Below, one piece after another: positions 9,694 to 16,996 of a stretch of DNA of 64,000 nt; position 1 is the stretch's first letter; the number at the start of each line of letters is the position of its first letter. The translations under genes were made by a program, and so were the position numbers. Under the pieces are notes generated by a model that was not told where the DNA came from, did not search any database, and saw only the letters and a list, made by a program, of their open reading frames with translations. The stretch is from Gemmatimonas groenlandica (lineage in GTDB: Bacteria; Gemmatimonadota; Gemmatimonadetes; Gemmatimonadales; Gemmatimonadaceae). The stretch is from assembly GCF_013004105.1 (NCBI RefSeq), contig NZ_CP053085.1, forward strand, positions 2,728,001 to 2,792,000, written 5' to 3'.

Positions 9694-10889
9694 CTTTGGG
9701 ACTCCGCTGACGGCGGCAGTGTAGAACTGGGGAGTTCTGGTGACGCCCGTTCAAGGCGGTAAACACTGAAAGAAGGTCCGTCTTCGTCTTCGTCGCGGAA
9801 TACGAGGATACCCTGTTCAGTCGACCGCACGAGTTTCGAACCCGCAGGCAGGCGGACTTCCCCTAAAAACGTTCCGGACGGCGCATCAAAAATATCGACC
9901 GGCACGGGCATGCCCATATTCGACGAGCGCGCGATGAACAGGTGATTTTGCGCATCGACTAGCGGCATCCCGGCAAACAAGAACTTGTACGGAGTGATGG
10001 GGTACGATTCGAGAGCCATCTCGATAGACCGACGCGCGGCCTCATTAGGCGCCCTCGTCGCCAGACTGCGCCGAAATATCTCGACAGAGTCTTTGTCGGC
10101 GTCGGACATCCTGACTACGGGAACTCCCTCTCGTTCGATAAATCCAGCCGGTCGCCCGCCAGCGCTATAGCGAGCGATTCTATATATGGTGTCCGCCTGC
10201 ACACGCGAGTAGATGGTTCCGTCTGGCGCGACGGCCATCCAGCAATACGTGCAGAGACTACGTTCCGGGTCGCTTGAGAATTGCAGCTCCACCACCGGCG
10301 CGGCGGCGGGAGAATCACCCAGCAAAAGTAGGATGCTCGACCGACTGGTTCGCTGCGCGTGCACTCGAACGCCTGCGGTCGTCCGCCACATTCGAGAAAC
10401 GAATAGCGACGGAAGCGATACTTCGGACTCGCATCGTTCCTCGTTATATAGTTGCACACGCCGATTCTTGGAGTCACTGACGAGAATCTTCCCTTTAGGA
10501 TCTACAGCAAGTCCACCAGCGAGCGCGAGCTCGCACGGGCCCTGTCCGTAGTGCGCGAGTTCGGCGAACGTGCCGTCCCAGCGCAGGAGCGACAGCCCGC
10601 GTCCCCGCCCACTAGCGAAGACGACCCCAATTGCTCCGAGCAAGTCAGCATCGATCAGTTCACCACCGGCGATGCTGTCGGGCACTGTTAGCGTTCGAAT
10701 CGACTGCAGCCTATACTCAGAAGCCGTCGCGCCATTTTCGTGACTGCAGCCGATCGTTACGAACGCGAGTAGCGAGCAAGCGAAGAGGCGCAGAGCTCTC
10801 GCCGCTGTTCGAATCGTCCCAGTTCGTGGAGATCCGCGGGGTACGACTGACAGCGGGTTTGTCACCCATCGAATGCGCTTCGCCTTCAT
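9690..10889 (-). CDS. 6-bladed beta-propeller lipoprotein (module 1)
   Basis: This 399-residue predicted lipoprotein has an unusually long basic N-region before a hydrophobic segment and a lipobox ending TIGC (Cys48). The mature part shows NHL/6-bladed propeller features: repeated short strands with LLRWDGTFAELAHYGQGPCEL, GGLAVDPKGKILVSDSKNRRVQLY and MAVAPDGTIYSR. These are the blade motifs of 6-bladed propellers known from surface or periplasmic lipoproteins. It starts 6 bp after a small Cys-rich peptide gene and overlaps the thioredoxin-fold gene by four bases. The same peptide-then-propeller order recurs at 12461-13911. The region has lower G+C than the efflux operon. Role unknown; a binding scaffold for the peptide is an inference. 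Confidence 0.8.
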   Translation of the reverse strand: MKAKRIRWVTNPLSVVPRGSPRTGTIRTAARALRLFACSLLAFVTIGCSHENGATASEYRLQSIRTLTVPDSIAGGELIDADLLGAIGVVFASGRGRGLSLLRWDGTFAELAHYGQGPCELALAGGLAVDPKGKILVSDSKNRRVQLYNEERCESEVSLPSLFVSRMWRTTAGVRVHAQRTSRSSILLLLGDSPAAAPVVELQFSSDPERSLCTYCWMAVAPDGTIYSRVQADTIYRIARYSAGGRPAGFIEREGVPVVRMSDADKDSVEIFRRSLATRAPNEAARRSIEMALESYPITPYKFLFAGMPLVDAQNHLFIARSSNMGMPVPVDIFDAPSGTFLGEVRLPAGSKLVRSTEQGILVFRDEDEDGPSFSVYRLERASPELPSSTLPPSAESQR

Positions 10890-10895
10890 TTTATG

Positions 10896-11114
10896 TCAGT
10901 ACGGGTACTGGATCGCACATTGCGCGACGGTCCACGTGTGCGACTCCGAACAGGCCTCAATCGGATATCCGTGACTGGTGCAATACATATACGCGGTTCC
11001 CGCCCCTGCGTAACAGCGCGCGAGGTCACCAGGATCCTCCTCACCTTGCGCTGTTCCCGCTGCGAGCACGCTCATGACAATTGTTCCCGCCGAGACTATC
11101 CGAATTCGTCGCAT
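10896..11114 (-). CDS. Small secreted four-cysteine peptide (module 1)
   Basis: This gene encodes 72 residues. The ATG at 11114 is preferred over upstream in-frame starts because an AGGGAG ribosome-binding site lies just before it and because it begins directly with a signal peptide (MRRIRIVSAG, then a hydrophobic stretch to TAQG). The mature peptide is about 48 residues with cysteines at 34, 45, 55 and 66, evenly spaced as C-x10-C-x9-C-x10-C. It has aromatic residues and an acidic start (EEDPGD). This predicts two disulfides in a tiny extracytoplasmic domain. It is the first gene of an operon with a propeller lipoprotein and a CPAC oxidoreductase. I recognise no family. Confidence 0.7.
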   Translation of the reverse strand: MRRIRIVSAGTIVMSVLAAGTAQGEEDPGDLARCYAGAGTAYMYCTSHGYPIEACSESHTWTVAQCAIQYPY

Positions 11115-11217
11115 GTGACTCCCTACCATGAATGAAGAATTGCACACACCACGCCTACGCGTGGGCAGCACGATGATACTCCATGTTCTTTTGAGCGCTA
11201 CAACAGAAATCCGTGAG

Positions 11218-11934
11218 TCAGCGAAGCTCCACCGCATTCTGTAGGCGCATGTATGGCTCCCACGCCTGCAGGGCGAGGCGCTCCAGCCACGCCAGTCCTC
11301 GAGATTCGACCTCGGTCCATGAGTGCCCGGTCGTCGAGCTTACTAACCGATAGTACGCGGCAGGATACTCGCCGCGACTGAGCGCCAAGTTGCACAAGGA
11401 GGTGCCACGCTCGGCGCGCCTCGCCATTTCGACGACCTGAAACCAATTCTTCAACAGCCGAACGGGTGGCAGTCGTCTCCGCGCGAGGTCGCGTGACAGC
11501 TCACTGCGATCGGCAACGCCTATAGTTGCACAGGCGTCAGCGACGGTGACCGCCAACCGCAGCTCGGCGAACAGTTCCGCCAGCGCACCCATCCGAACAC
11601 GGAGCTCCAGCCAATGCATCTTGACTTCGTCGTCACCGTATGCGCCGGTGTCAAGCAGCAAGCATTCCTCCGCCGACTCCAAATCGCTCCACTCGATTCG
11701 CCGTTCAAGACCAAAGTACTCAATACGTGATGCGGCGATTGCGACTTCATACTTGAAGCGGAATCGTTGGTGCGCAAGAGCAAATTCGCAGAGACTGAAT
11801 TCTCGTTGCCCACCATGTTCTCCAATGGCCCACCGTGTTCGCTTACAACCGCATTTTCGCGCAACGCCGCGTGTTTTCGTCCCTCGCGCTGCACTCAGCA
11901 CCGCGCGGTCCCAATCACCCACCGCACGATCCAC
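11218..11934 (-). CDS. AraC-like helix-turn-helix regulator (start uncertain)
   Basis: The open frame gives up to 238 residues. The C-terminal half matches the second regulator of the window (16116-16940) in layout. ADRSELSRDLARRRLPPVRLLKNWFQVVEMA aligns with its RRTLQNRLTAARLPPLRPFLTWCRILVAA, followed by a second HTH (YPAAYYRLVSSTTGHSWTEV). This is the double-HTH plan of AraC-type activators. The first ~45 codons overlap a tandem 20-bp repeat (11806-11845) and the end of the next gene, so the true start may lie further in; no good ATG with a ribosome site is visible there. It lies directly upstream of the peptide/propeller operon on the same strand. I infer that it regulates that operon. Confidence 0.6.
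   Translation of the reverse strand: MDRAVGDWDRAVLSAARGTKTRGVARKCGCKRTRWAIGEHGGQREFSLCEFALAHQRFRFKYEVAIAASRIEYFGLERRIEWSDLESAEECLLLDTGAYGDDEVKMHWLELRVRMGALAELFAELRLAVTVADACATIGVADRSELSRDLARRRLPPVRLLKNWFQVVEMARRAERGTSLCNLALSRGEYPAAYYRLVSSTTGHSWTEVESRGLAWLERLALQAWEPYMRLQNAVELR
11806..11845 (+). promoter_or_regulatory. Tandem 20-bp direct repeat, degenerate copy (putative operator)
   Basis: Two adjacent 20-bp units begin TTGCCCACCATGTTC (11806-11825) and TGGCCCACCGTGTTC (11826-11845). They match the better conserved pairs at 14197-14236 and 16031-16070 in sequence and in the exact 20-bp period. This copy lies within the 5' part of the AraC-like frame on the opposite strand. Two-turn direct repeats are the usual binding geometry of AraC-family proteins; binding here is inferred. 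Confidence 0.45.
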
Positions 11935-12365
11935 GTACCCGCGGTCTCACCTTCCGCGTGCTGCACCAGCGCCGTGAGCGTATCTCCGCGCATCGCATAG
12001 CGCGCCGGAATCTCCGCCGAGACCAGGAGCTGTACTTCGCGGCAGTTGCGCCGCGAACGCCAGCCCACAACTAATACGTGCGCCGGCCCCGTGAAAGTGC
12101 CCTTTGCGAAGGTGGGATCGCACGTGATCACCGCCGAACGCTCGCCGGAGAGCATGCCCACGAGCATCGGGAACGACCAGATGACGGCGAATGCCGGCGC
12201 CTTCGACGGATCGCGCGGCAGCTCCAGCATCACCTCGGGGCGCGCGCCACGTCGCGTAGAGATTTCCAGCGCCACCGAATCGATCTGCTTTGATGCCAGA
12301 TGCCAGCGGTACATCATGTTTGACGCTTCGAACACGCCGACCACGGTGCTTTCATCGCGCTCCAC
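11895..12365 (-). CDS. Hypothetical protein, 156 aa
   Basis: The frame opens with GTG at 12365 and I recognise no family. The composition is protein-like, with alternating hydrophobic segments such as PAFAVIWSFPMLVGMLSGE and HVLVVGWRSRRNCREVQLLVSAE. There is no signal peptide and no clear domain motif, and no strong ribosome-binding site precedes the GTG. The 3' end overlaps the AraC-like frame by 40 bases. A nearly perfect 50-bp palindrome lies just upstream, which could mean the 5' end of an older gene was cut by the repeat. It may be a remnant. Confidence 0.4.
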   Translation of the reverse strand: MERDESTVVGVFEASNMMYRWHLASKQIDSVALEISTRRGARPEVMLELPRDPSKAPAFAVIWSFPMLVGMLSGERSAVITCDPTFAKGTFTGPAHVLVVGWRSRRNCREVQLLVSAEIPARYAMRGDTLTALVQHAEGETAGTWIVRWVIGTARC

Positions 12366-12371
12366 TTCCGG

Positions 12372-12421
12372 TCAAGGGGTCAGAGTCGTTGAACGCCCGT
12401 TCAACGACTCTGACCCCTTGA
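12372..12421. repeat. 50-bp near-perfect palindrome, GGGGTCAGAGTCGTTGAA family
   Basis: Two perfect 24-bp arms (12372-12395 and 12398-12421) flank a two-base centre. The arm sequence contains GGGGTCAGAGTCGTTGAAC. Single copies recur at 14048-14071 and, diverged, at 14090-14113. It resembles REP-type palindromes spread by REP-associated transposases in other bacteria, but no such gene is in the window. Confidence 0.85.
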
Positions 12422-12460
12422 ACGGCGCCGACCGTAGGGTTGACGACTATTGGGTCGTCC

Positions 12461-13639
12461 CTAGTACCAATACGTAGGTCCACACTCGGATGGCGAGGTT
12501 GATCGCCTGAAACTTCTACCTCCATTCCGCCGAAGCGTAGTTAATCGCGCACCGGCTGAGTCCACGCGGACAGCAAACAAGCGTTGAGCGTCCAACGAAA
12601 GGGTCACGAATCGACCATCCGCTCGAGTGCGCTCCTCTGGGAATCCTGTACCCATATGTCGATCCAACACAGACGAGCCATCGACTAAGCCCGCGAACCA
12701 GACATCGTCTGTCGTGACTACAAAAGGCTTACGTGAGCGGATGAGGGGTTCTGGAGTAAGCCTATTTAGGCTGTTGACCAGTGCCTCGCGGTCCGAGGCC
12801 TTCCCCAGCTCGTCAGCAGCGGACTCAATGAGCAATCGACGTGCACCAGGACTGAGAGTATCGACCGGAGACGAGAATGGGCGGGATGAACGCGATGACT
12901 TCGTACTGAAGCTGAGAAGTGAGTCGATGACGACGACCGAGTCGCCGCACACCGCGAATGCCCTAGGAAACGGAGATCCTGGGATTGCGACCAGCTGACT
13001 CGACTGCTGAGTTATCGCAACCAACGCGCGCTTTGATCCGTCGACACGCAGAATGGGCTCAGGCTGCCGATCCATCGGCCCGCTCAGAATGGTCAACACC
13101 TCGCGAGACACGGCAACACCGTGGTCAGTTTCGTTCCTGTTCGTTGAGCTGACCCCGACGAACATTCCGTTGTGAAGCCGACCGATGATTCGCAACATGC
13201 CAACGCTTGGCCACGCTGAGAGAACGGTCGCGGTTACCACCTGCAGGCTTCCGTCGAAGACGGTTAGCCTCCTGATCTGCGGATCCCAAACGGCTACAGA
13301 GTCCCCACCGATTGGAAAGAGAGCCGAAACAGACAGAAACTCGCCTGGTCCGCGTCCCACGCCACCTGATTGCGCCACGACCCCGCCGATGCTGTCGCGC
13401 ACGCGCAGCACAAACGAATTCGCGTCTATATCAACTGTGCGATTTCGGCCGATCGAGAGGCCTTGAAGCGGACTGTCATCGCTACCATCCGAAGCGAGTT
13501 GAGGAGCTGAGTCAGTGACCAGCTTTTCGGCAGGGGTCAAGGTTCCGGTGCGAGTTGTGTCGGGCATGCTACATGCCGCCATCATCGCTAACGCGATGAT
13601 GGCGGCAGTTACCGACAATCTCCGATCTGTCAGACGCAA
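12461..13639 (-). CDS. 6-bladed beta-propeller lipoprotein (module 2)
   Basis: This 392-residue protein has a lipoprotein signal (MRLTDRR, hydrophobic stretch, AMMAAC with Cys23). Blade-like motifs follow: VVAQSGGVGRGPGEFLSVSALFPIGGDSVAVWDPQIRRLTVFD, then VFVGV- and FAVCGDSVVVID-type strands. The VGRGPGEF...D...RL.VFD pattern is typical of 6-bladed propellers in this phylum. The only usable start is TTG at 13639-13637, inside the last codons of the peptide gene, giving a 10-base overlap and implying translational coupling. It has the same arrangement as 9690-11114. Molecular function is unknown. Confidence 0.8.
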   Translation of the reverse strand: MRLTDRRLSVTAAIIALAMMAACSMPDTTRTGTLTPAEKLVTDSAPQLASDGSDDSPLQGLSIGRNRTVDIDANSFVLRVRDSIGGVVAQSGGVGRGPGEFLSVSALFPIGGDSVAVWDPQIRRLTVFDGSLQVVTATVLSAWPSVGMLRIIGRLHNGMFVGVSSTNRNETDHGVAVSREVLTILSGPMDRQPEPILRVDGSKRALVAITQQSSQLVAIPGSPFPRAFAVCGDSVVVIDSLLSFSTKSSRSSRPFSSPVDTLSPGARRLLIESAADELGKASDREALVNSLNRLTPEPLIRSRKPFVVTTDDVWFAGLVDGSSVLDRHMGTGFPEERTRADGRFVTLSLDAQRLFAVRVDSAGARLTTLRRNGGRSFRRSTSPSECGPTYWY

Positions 13640-13911
13640 TTTTCGACCGTGTAAACTGATGTACTAGTCGTCGTGGTACCGTCTCGTACGCACACGGTCG
13701 CGACACTGAATCGCGTCCTCGCGCAAGTCGCTTGTATGACAGGGGGACCCGGGTCGATCGTCTTCACGAAGTATGTCGTCGAACTCGAGGACGATCCGGT
13801 GCACGTCGTCCCGTCGTCCTCGCAAGGACCGTCACACGGAAGAACTTGCGCAGCAATTGCTGCCGGCAACAAGGCTGTTGCCAATACGGCTGAAATGAAT
13901 CGACGCTTCAT
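13630..13911 (-). CDS. Small secreted six-cysteine, Ser/Thr-rich peptide (module 2)
   Basis: This 93-residue protein starts at ATG 13911 behind a CGGAG ribosome site. The signal peptide MKRRFISAVLATALLPAAIAAQ is clear. The mature ~70 residues hold six cysteines (26, 30, 37, 63, 74, 92), acidic CDGPCEDDG at the N-terminus and Ser/Thr runs (GSSSSSTT, GTTTTSTS). Three disulfides are possible. No known family is recognised. It is the first gene of the second peptide/propeller module and is translationally coupled to the lipoprotein. The sequence is unlike peptide 1 apart from size, export and cysteine content. Confidence 0.72.
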   Translation of the reverse strand: MKRRFISAVLATALLPAAIAAQVLPCDGPCEDDGTTCTGSSSSSTTYFVKTIDPGPPVIQATCARTRFSVATVCVRDGTTTTSTSVYTVENCV

Positions 13912-14047
13912 ACAAGACTCCGTTTATTAGAGACTGCCTGCTATGCTCGCAATCGCAAGCACGCGGGGATGGTGTGATTCACATCGTGCGAAGTCAACAC
14001 TGAAGTGTCGTGCGCGGCGTTTCAACCGCTTGCATCTGTATTCCGCT

Positions 14048-14113
14048 TTCAACGACTCTGACCCCTTGAACAGACCCCAGAGCGCTCGCTTCAACAACTC
14101 TGACCTCTTGAAC
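14048..14113. repeat. Two solo copies of the GGGGTCAGAGTCGTTGAA repeat
   Basis: Positions 14048-14071 match one arm of the palindrome at 12372-12421 (TTCAACGACTCTGACCCCTT), and 14090-14113 is a diverged copy. They lie in the 354-bp gap between peptide 2 (13911) and the next gene (14266). Apart from these repeats and the tandem motif at 14197, I see nothing in that gap. Confidence 0.75.
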
Positions 14114-14196
14114 GCCGCTCCAACGAGACGCCACGAAGTCAGAATCGCACCATTTCGTCCCCATGTCGAAAGAAAATCACCGATTTCGGAAAGTCG

Positions 14197-14236
14197 TTGC
14201 CCACGGTGTTCGGTAGTTGCCCACTGTGTTCGGTTG
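14197..14236 (+). promoter_or_regulatory. Tandem 20-bp direct repeat (putative AraC-type operator)
   Basis: Two head-to-tail 20-bp units, TTGCCCACGGTGTTCGGTAG (14197-14216) and TTGCCCACTGTGTTCGGTTG (14217-14236), end 29 bp before the ATG of the small helical protein. The first copy plus the preceding AAGTCG is identical to that at 16051-16076 on the other strand. The two-turn spacing suits an AraC-family dimer. Confidence 0.6.
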
Positions 14237-14265
14237 TTTTGGTGAGCACGGTGACATGTTGGGGC

Positions 14266-14508
14266 ATGGTCATGCCGCGTGCCCTCCGTGCCGTTCTGGA
14301 TTCACTCTCCGAAAAGGGTGATCCGACGCTGCGTATTGTCCGCGACCTCCGCGCCATCACGGCCGATCTCGATGCTGCCATCGCGGACATCGAGCAGGCG
14401 CCGAATGACGTGGAGCGCCGTGCCGCACGCCTGCGACGGGTGCGCGCGCTGCGACACATGATCAACACCCTCACCGAGCTCGAGTCCGAATGGACGCGCG
14501 CCAGCTAG
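14266..14508 (+). CDS. Small helical protein, 80 aa, hypothetical
   Basis: The gene encodes 80 residues from ATG 14266 (a second ATG follows at 14272). It is almost entirely charged and helical: LRAVLDSLSEK, then IVRDLRAITADLDAAIADIEQAPNDVERRAARLRRVRALRHMINTLTELESEW, a likely helical hairpin or coiled coil. There is no export signal and no recognised family. It lies immediately downstream of a tandem 20-bp repeat and upstream of the TPR-like gene on the same strand. I infer a small regulator or adaptor, without direct evidence. Confidence 0.6.
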   Translation: MVMPRALRAVLDSLSEKGDPTLRIVRDLRAITADLDAAIADIEQAPNDVERRAARLRRVRALRHMINTLTELESEWTRAS

Positions 14509-14607
14509 TCGACCCGAGCGGGGGACGACGCCACGAAATGCGTGAATTCATGCGGATTAATGCATTGGCAGTATTGACCCTTACATTGTCACGTATTCCG
14601 GAGCCCT

Positions 14608-15810
14608 ATGCGTAAGCCTCTCTCTCCCCTGCAAGCGTTTGCGGCCGACGCGGGCGGTGCCACGGATCGTGGTGTCGACCTCGGCGCACAGCTCATGTCG
14701 TGGCTATCGGTGGCGCAGTCGGCCGATATGCTGGCCGGCGGTTCCGCGCCAACCGAGCAGGCGCTGGCCCAGTCCACGGCGCTGTTGGCCGAGTTCGGCG
14801 ACCAACGTCCGAGCATGGTGCACGACGCGCTACCGGAACCTACGGTGCCGATTCCGCGCATCGCCGAGCGTTTTCGCGTGGCAGCCGAAGCCATGGAGAT
14901 TGCCGGCTGCTACGAGTTGGCGTTTACCACGGTGGCAGCGGTGTGCCGACTCACGGCGCACGCCGATGCGGTCACGGCCACGCTGGCCACGTTGCATCTG
15001 GGGCGCATCGCGCGACAGATGAACGACTTCGCCGCCGCACAGGACTGCTACGACCGGGTTGTGGTGCGCGCCACGCGTGAACGTGATGCGCCACTGGCCG
15101 CGCGCGGCCACATCGGCCGCGCGCTTTTGAGTGACATGCGCGGCAATATACCGGCGGCCGAAGCGAGTTATCGCAAGGCGCTGGATTTAGCCGTGCCCGG
15201 TGGCGGGGCGTACACGATGGCCTGTCAGGGTCTCATTACGTTGGCCATCAATCGCCAGCAGTTGGGCGATGCGCTGTTGTACGGATGGCAGTTGCACGAC
15301 GCGAGTGCCGAAGACTCGGAGTTGCGCTACATCGCGCTGTTCGAGCTGTCAGTCGTGGCCCTGCACGCCGGCTTTCCTGAACCGGCTCTGCGCGGCTTCA
15401 CGTATACGCTGGAGCGCATCGCTGTCCCACGTCTTCGCTTACTGGTCCTCGGCGGCGTCATTCGCGCTGCCGCGCGCCTCAGACGACCACATGAGGTGGC
15501 GGCGACCCGCGAGGCGATCGAACGCACGATCCGCGACGCCAATCAGCCGCACGACGCCGCGCAGGTCCTGATCCAGTGCGCCGGCGCGCTGTACGAAATC
15601 AACGATCCCTCCGGCGCTCGAGCGGCTCTCCAGGCCGGACGCGATCTCGCCGCGCGCCACGGATATCACGAGTTCGTGTTCCGCGCCGACGAGATGGAGG
15701 CCAGCTGGAGCCGCAGCGCGCCGCCTGAAATCCCCGCCGCAGACGTCGCTCCCAGGGTCCGTCAGCGGGCACTTCGCGTCGGCATCGAACGACTCACCGC
15801 CTTGCGGTAG
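14608..15810 (+). CDS. TPR-like helical repeat protein, cytoplasmic
   Basis: This 400-residue protein starts at ATG 14608, with GGAG six bases upstream. Residues ~110-330 are tandem helix pairs with tetratricopeptide character: CYELAFTTVAAVCRL, HLGRIARQMNDFAAAQDCYDRVVVRA, GRALLSDMRGNIPAAEASYRKALDLA, ALFELSVVALHAGFPEPALRGFTYTLERI and so on. There is no signal peptide, so it probably acts in the cytoplasm as a protein-interaction scaffold. It sits between the small helical protein and a convergent tiny lipoprotein. No catalytic domain is seen. Confidence 0.75.
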   Translation: MRKPLSPLQAFAADAGGATDRGVDLGAQLMSWLSVAQSADMLAGGSAPTEQALAQSTALLAEFGDQRPSMVHDALPEPTVPIPRIAERFRVAAEAMEIAGCYELAFTTVAAVCRLTAHADAVTATLATLHLGRIARQMNDFAAAQDCYDRVVVRATRERDAPLAARGHIGRALLSDMRGNIPAAEASYRKALDLAVPGGGAYTMACQGLITLAINRQQLGDALLYGWQLHDASAEDSELRYIALFELSVVALHAGFPEPALRGFTYTLERIAVPRLRLLVLGGVIRAAARLRRPHEVAATREAIERTIRDANQPHDAAQVLIQCAGALYEINDPSGARAALQAGRDLAARHGYHEFVFRADEMEASWSRSAPPEIPAADVAPRVRQRALRVGIERLTALR

Positions 15811-15827
15811 CCGGTGACGTCTCAACC

Positions 15828-15980
15828 TCAGCCCCACGGCCGCACATCCTTGCGCGTCGTATCCGCCGGCGGAGGCGTGTTCGGATCGTCGCCGTCATTG
15901 CCGGTCGGCGTGTGGCAGGCAGCCACGAGCGGGGCGATGGTGAGCAGCGCAACGAGCAGCAGACGGCGGGAATCGATCAC
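15828..15980 (-). CDS. Tiny lipoprotein, 50 aa
   Basis: This short gene starts at GTG 15980-15978 with a CGGAG site upstream and ends in TGA at 15830-15828. The product begins MIDSRRLLLVALLTIAPL and has a lipobox LVAAC with Cys22. A 28-residue Asp/Pro/Thr-rich tail (TGNDGDDPNTPPPADTT) ends in RPWG. This composition is typical of small anchored lipoproteins of unknown role. It is convergent with the TPR-like gene and divergent from the AraC-like regulator. The tandem 20-bp motif at 16031-16070 is oriented towards it, about 50 bp upstream. Confidence 0.6.
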   Translation of the reverse strand: MIDSRRLLLVALLTIAPLVAACHTPTGNDGDDPNTPPPADTTRKDVRPWG

Positions 15981-16030
15981 GACATACTCCGGGAAGGGGA
16001 TGTCCTGTGATACGAGATTGATTCCCGAGC

Positions 16031-16070
16031 GACCTCATCACGGTGGGCAATCACCGAACACCGTGGGCAA
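16031..16070 (-). promoter_or_regulatory. Tandem 20-bp direct repeat (putative operator in divergent promoter)
   Basis: Read on the minus strand, 16070-16051 is TTGCCCACGGTGTTCGGTGA and 16050-16031 begins TTGCCCACCGTGATG, again with a 20-bp period. The pair lies between the divergent lipoprotein (GTG at 15980) and the AraC-like regulator (GTG at 16116), where an autoregulator would be expected to bind. Confidence 0.6.
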
Positions 16071-16115
16071 CGACTTTTTCGCCGCACGATTCACTCTTCC
16101 CACGTCGACCCACAC

Positions 16116-16940
16116 GTGACGCCTGAGCTCGGCATCGGATGGATCCCATCGTCGTCCCCGACGATCGATCGTCTCCGCAACATCGTTCCCCAGGGAGCGG
16201 TGGTTGTGCCGTGTGCCGATGAGGTCGAGCTGTTGATTGCCGTGAGCAGCGGCCGTGTGGCGCTCACCGTCGTGGAAGCGGGCGGCGGCTCCAATGCCCC
16301 GGCGCTGCTCGCGCTGCGGCGCCTGCGTGAGGGGTTTCCGCAGCACCCCGTTGTCGCCTGGTGCGATGTGCGCGCGATCGAGTCGCAGGACCTGCTCGAA
16401 ATCGCCCGCGCCGGCGTGCAGGATCTGGTCCGCCAGGATCTCGACGAACTGCGCCACGTCTTCGCCCGGATTGTCGCGTCGGCCACGCAGCGGGTCATCA
16501 GCCACCGGATCGTGGACGCGTTAGCCGACGTGGTGCCGCATCGACTGCATCCGCTGCTGTCGTATGTGTTGGAGCACTCCGATGAGCATCTCGACCGCGA
16601 CGGCGTGGCCGCCGTGTTCGGCCTCTCACGCCGCACCCTGCAGAACCGGCTCACCGCAGCACGACTCCCGCCGCTACGGCCGTTTCTCACGTGGTGCCGG
16701 ATTCTGGTGGCGGCCGGGCTGCTCGACGAGCCTGGACATACGCTCGACTCGGTGGCCGCGCAGCTCGATTTCCACGAGGCGGCGAACCTGCGCATGACGC
16801 TGCGGCGCTACACCGGCACGAACATCACGCACCTGCGGGCCCGCGGCGCGTTCGTGCAGGCGCTTCGGGCGTTCCGGGAAGAAATCGACCGCAGCCCTTA
16901 CGTCGATGCTTCCTTGCCCCAGTCGTCACCAGCCGATTAA
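16116..16940 (+). CDS. AraC-like regulator with receiver-like N-terminus
   Basis: This 274-residue protein starts at GTG 16116. Residues ~1-125 resemble a degenerate receiver or sensor fold (VVVPCADEVELLIAV, VVAWCDVRAIESQDLLEIARAGVQDLV) without a clear phospho-acceptor Asp. Residues ~165-255 form a double helix-turn-helix of AraC type: HLDRDGVAAVFGLSRRTLQNRLTAARLPPL, then LDSVAAQLDFHEAANLRMTLRRYTG. It is likely a DNA-binding transcription regulator. A tandem 20-bp motif lies 46 bp upstream, so autoregulation is plausible. It is homologous to the shorter 11218-11934 protein. Confidence 0.8.
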   Translation: MTPELGIGWIPSSSPTIDRLRNIVPQGAVVVPCADEVELLIAVSSGRVALTVVEAGGGSNAPALLALRRLREGFPQHPVVAWCDVRAIESQDLLEIARAGVQDLVRQDLDELRHVFARIVASATQRVISHRIVDALADVVPHRLHPLLSYVLEHSDEHLDRDGVAAVFGLSRRTLQNRLTAARLPPLRPFLTWCRILVAAGLLDEPGHTLDSVAAQLDFHEAANLRMTLRRYTGTNITHLRARGAFVQALRAFREEIDRSPYVDASLPQSSPAD

Positions 16941-16963
16941 CTTGTCCCGTCTAGCCGACGAAC

Positions 16964-16983
16964 GGTGTTCCTTCGGGAATGCC
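16964..16983 (+). terminator. UUCG-capped hairpin between regulator and tRNA
   Basis: GGTGTTCC (16964-16971) pairs with GGAATGCC (16976-16983) across a TTCG loop, with two G-U pairs. There is no T-tract behind it, so it is either a weak terminator for the regulator gene or a processing structure before the tRNA. Confidence 0.3.
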
Positions 16984-16996
16984 TCGATCCGGCGTT

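Noticed and set aside
12372-14113. Composite transposon ends around the peptide-2 module
   Set aside because: There is no transposase, no target-site duplication and the outer copies are single, diverged arms; kept only as a repeat observation.
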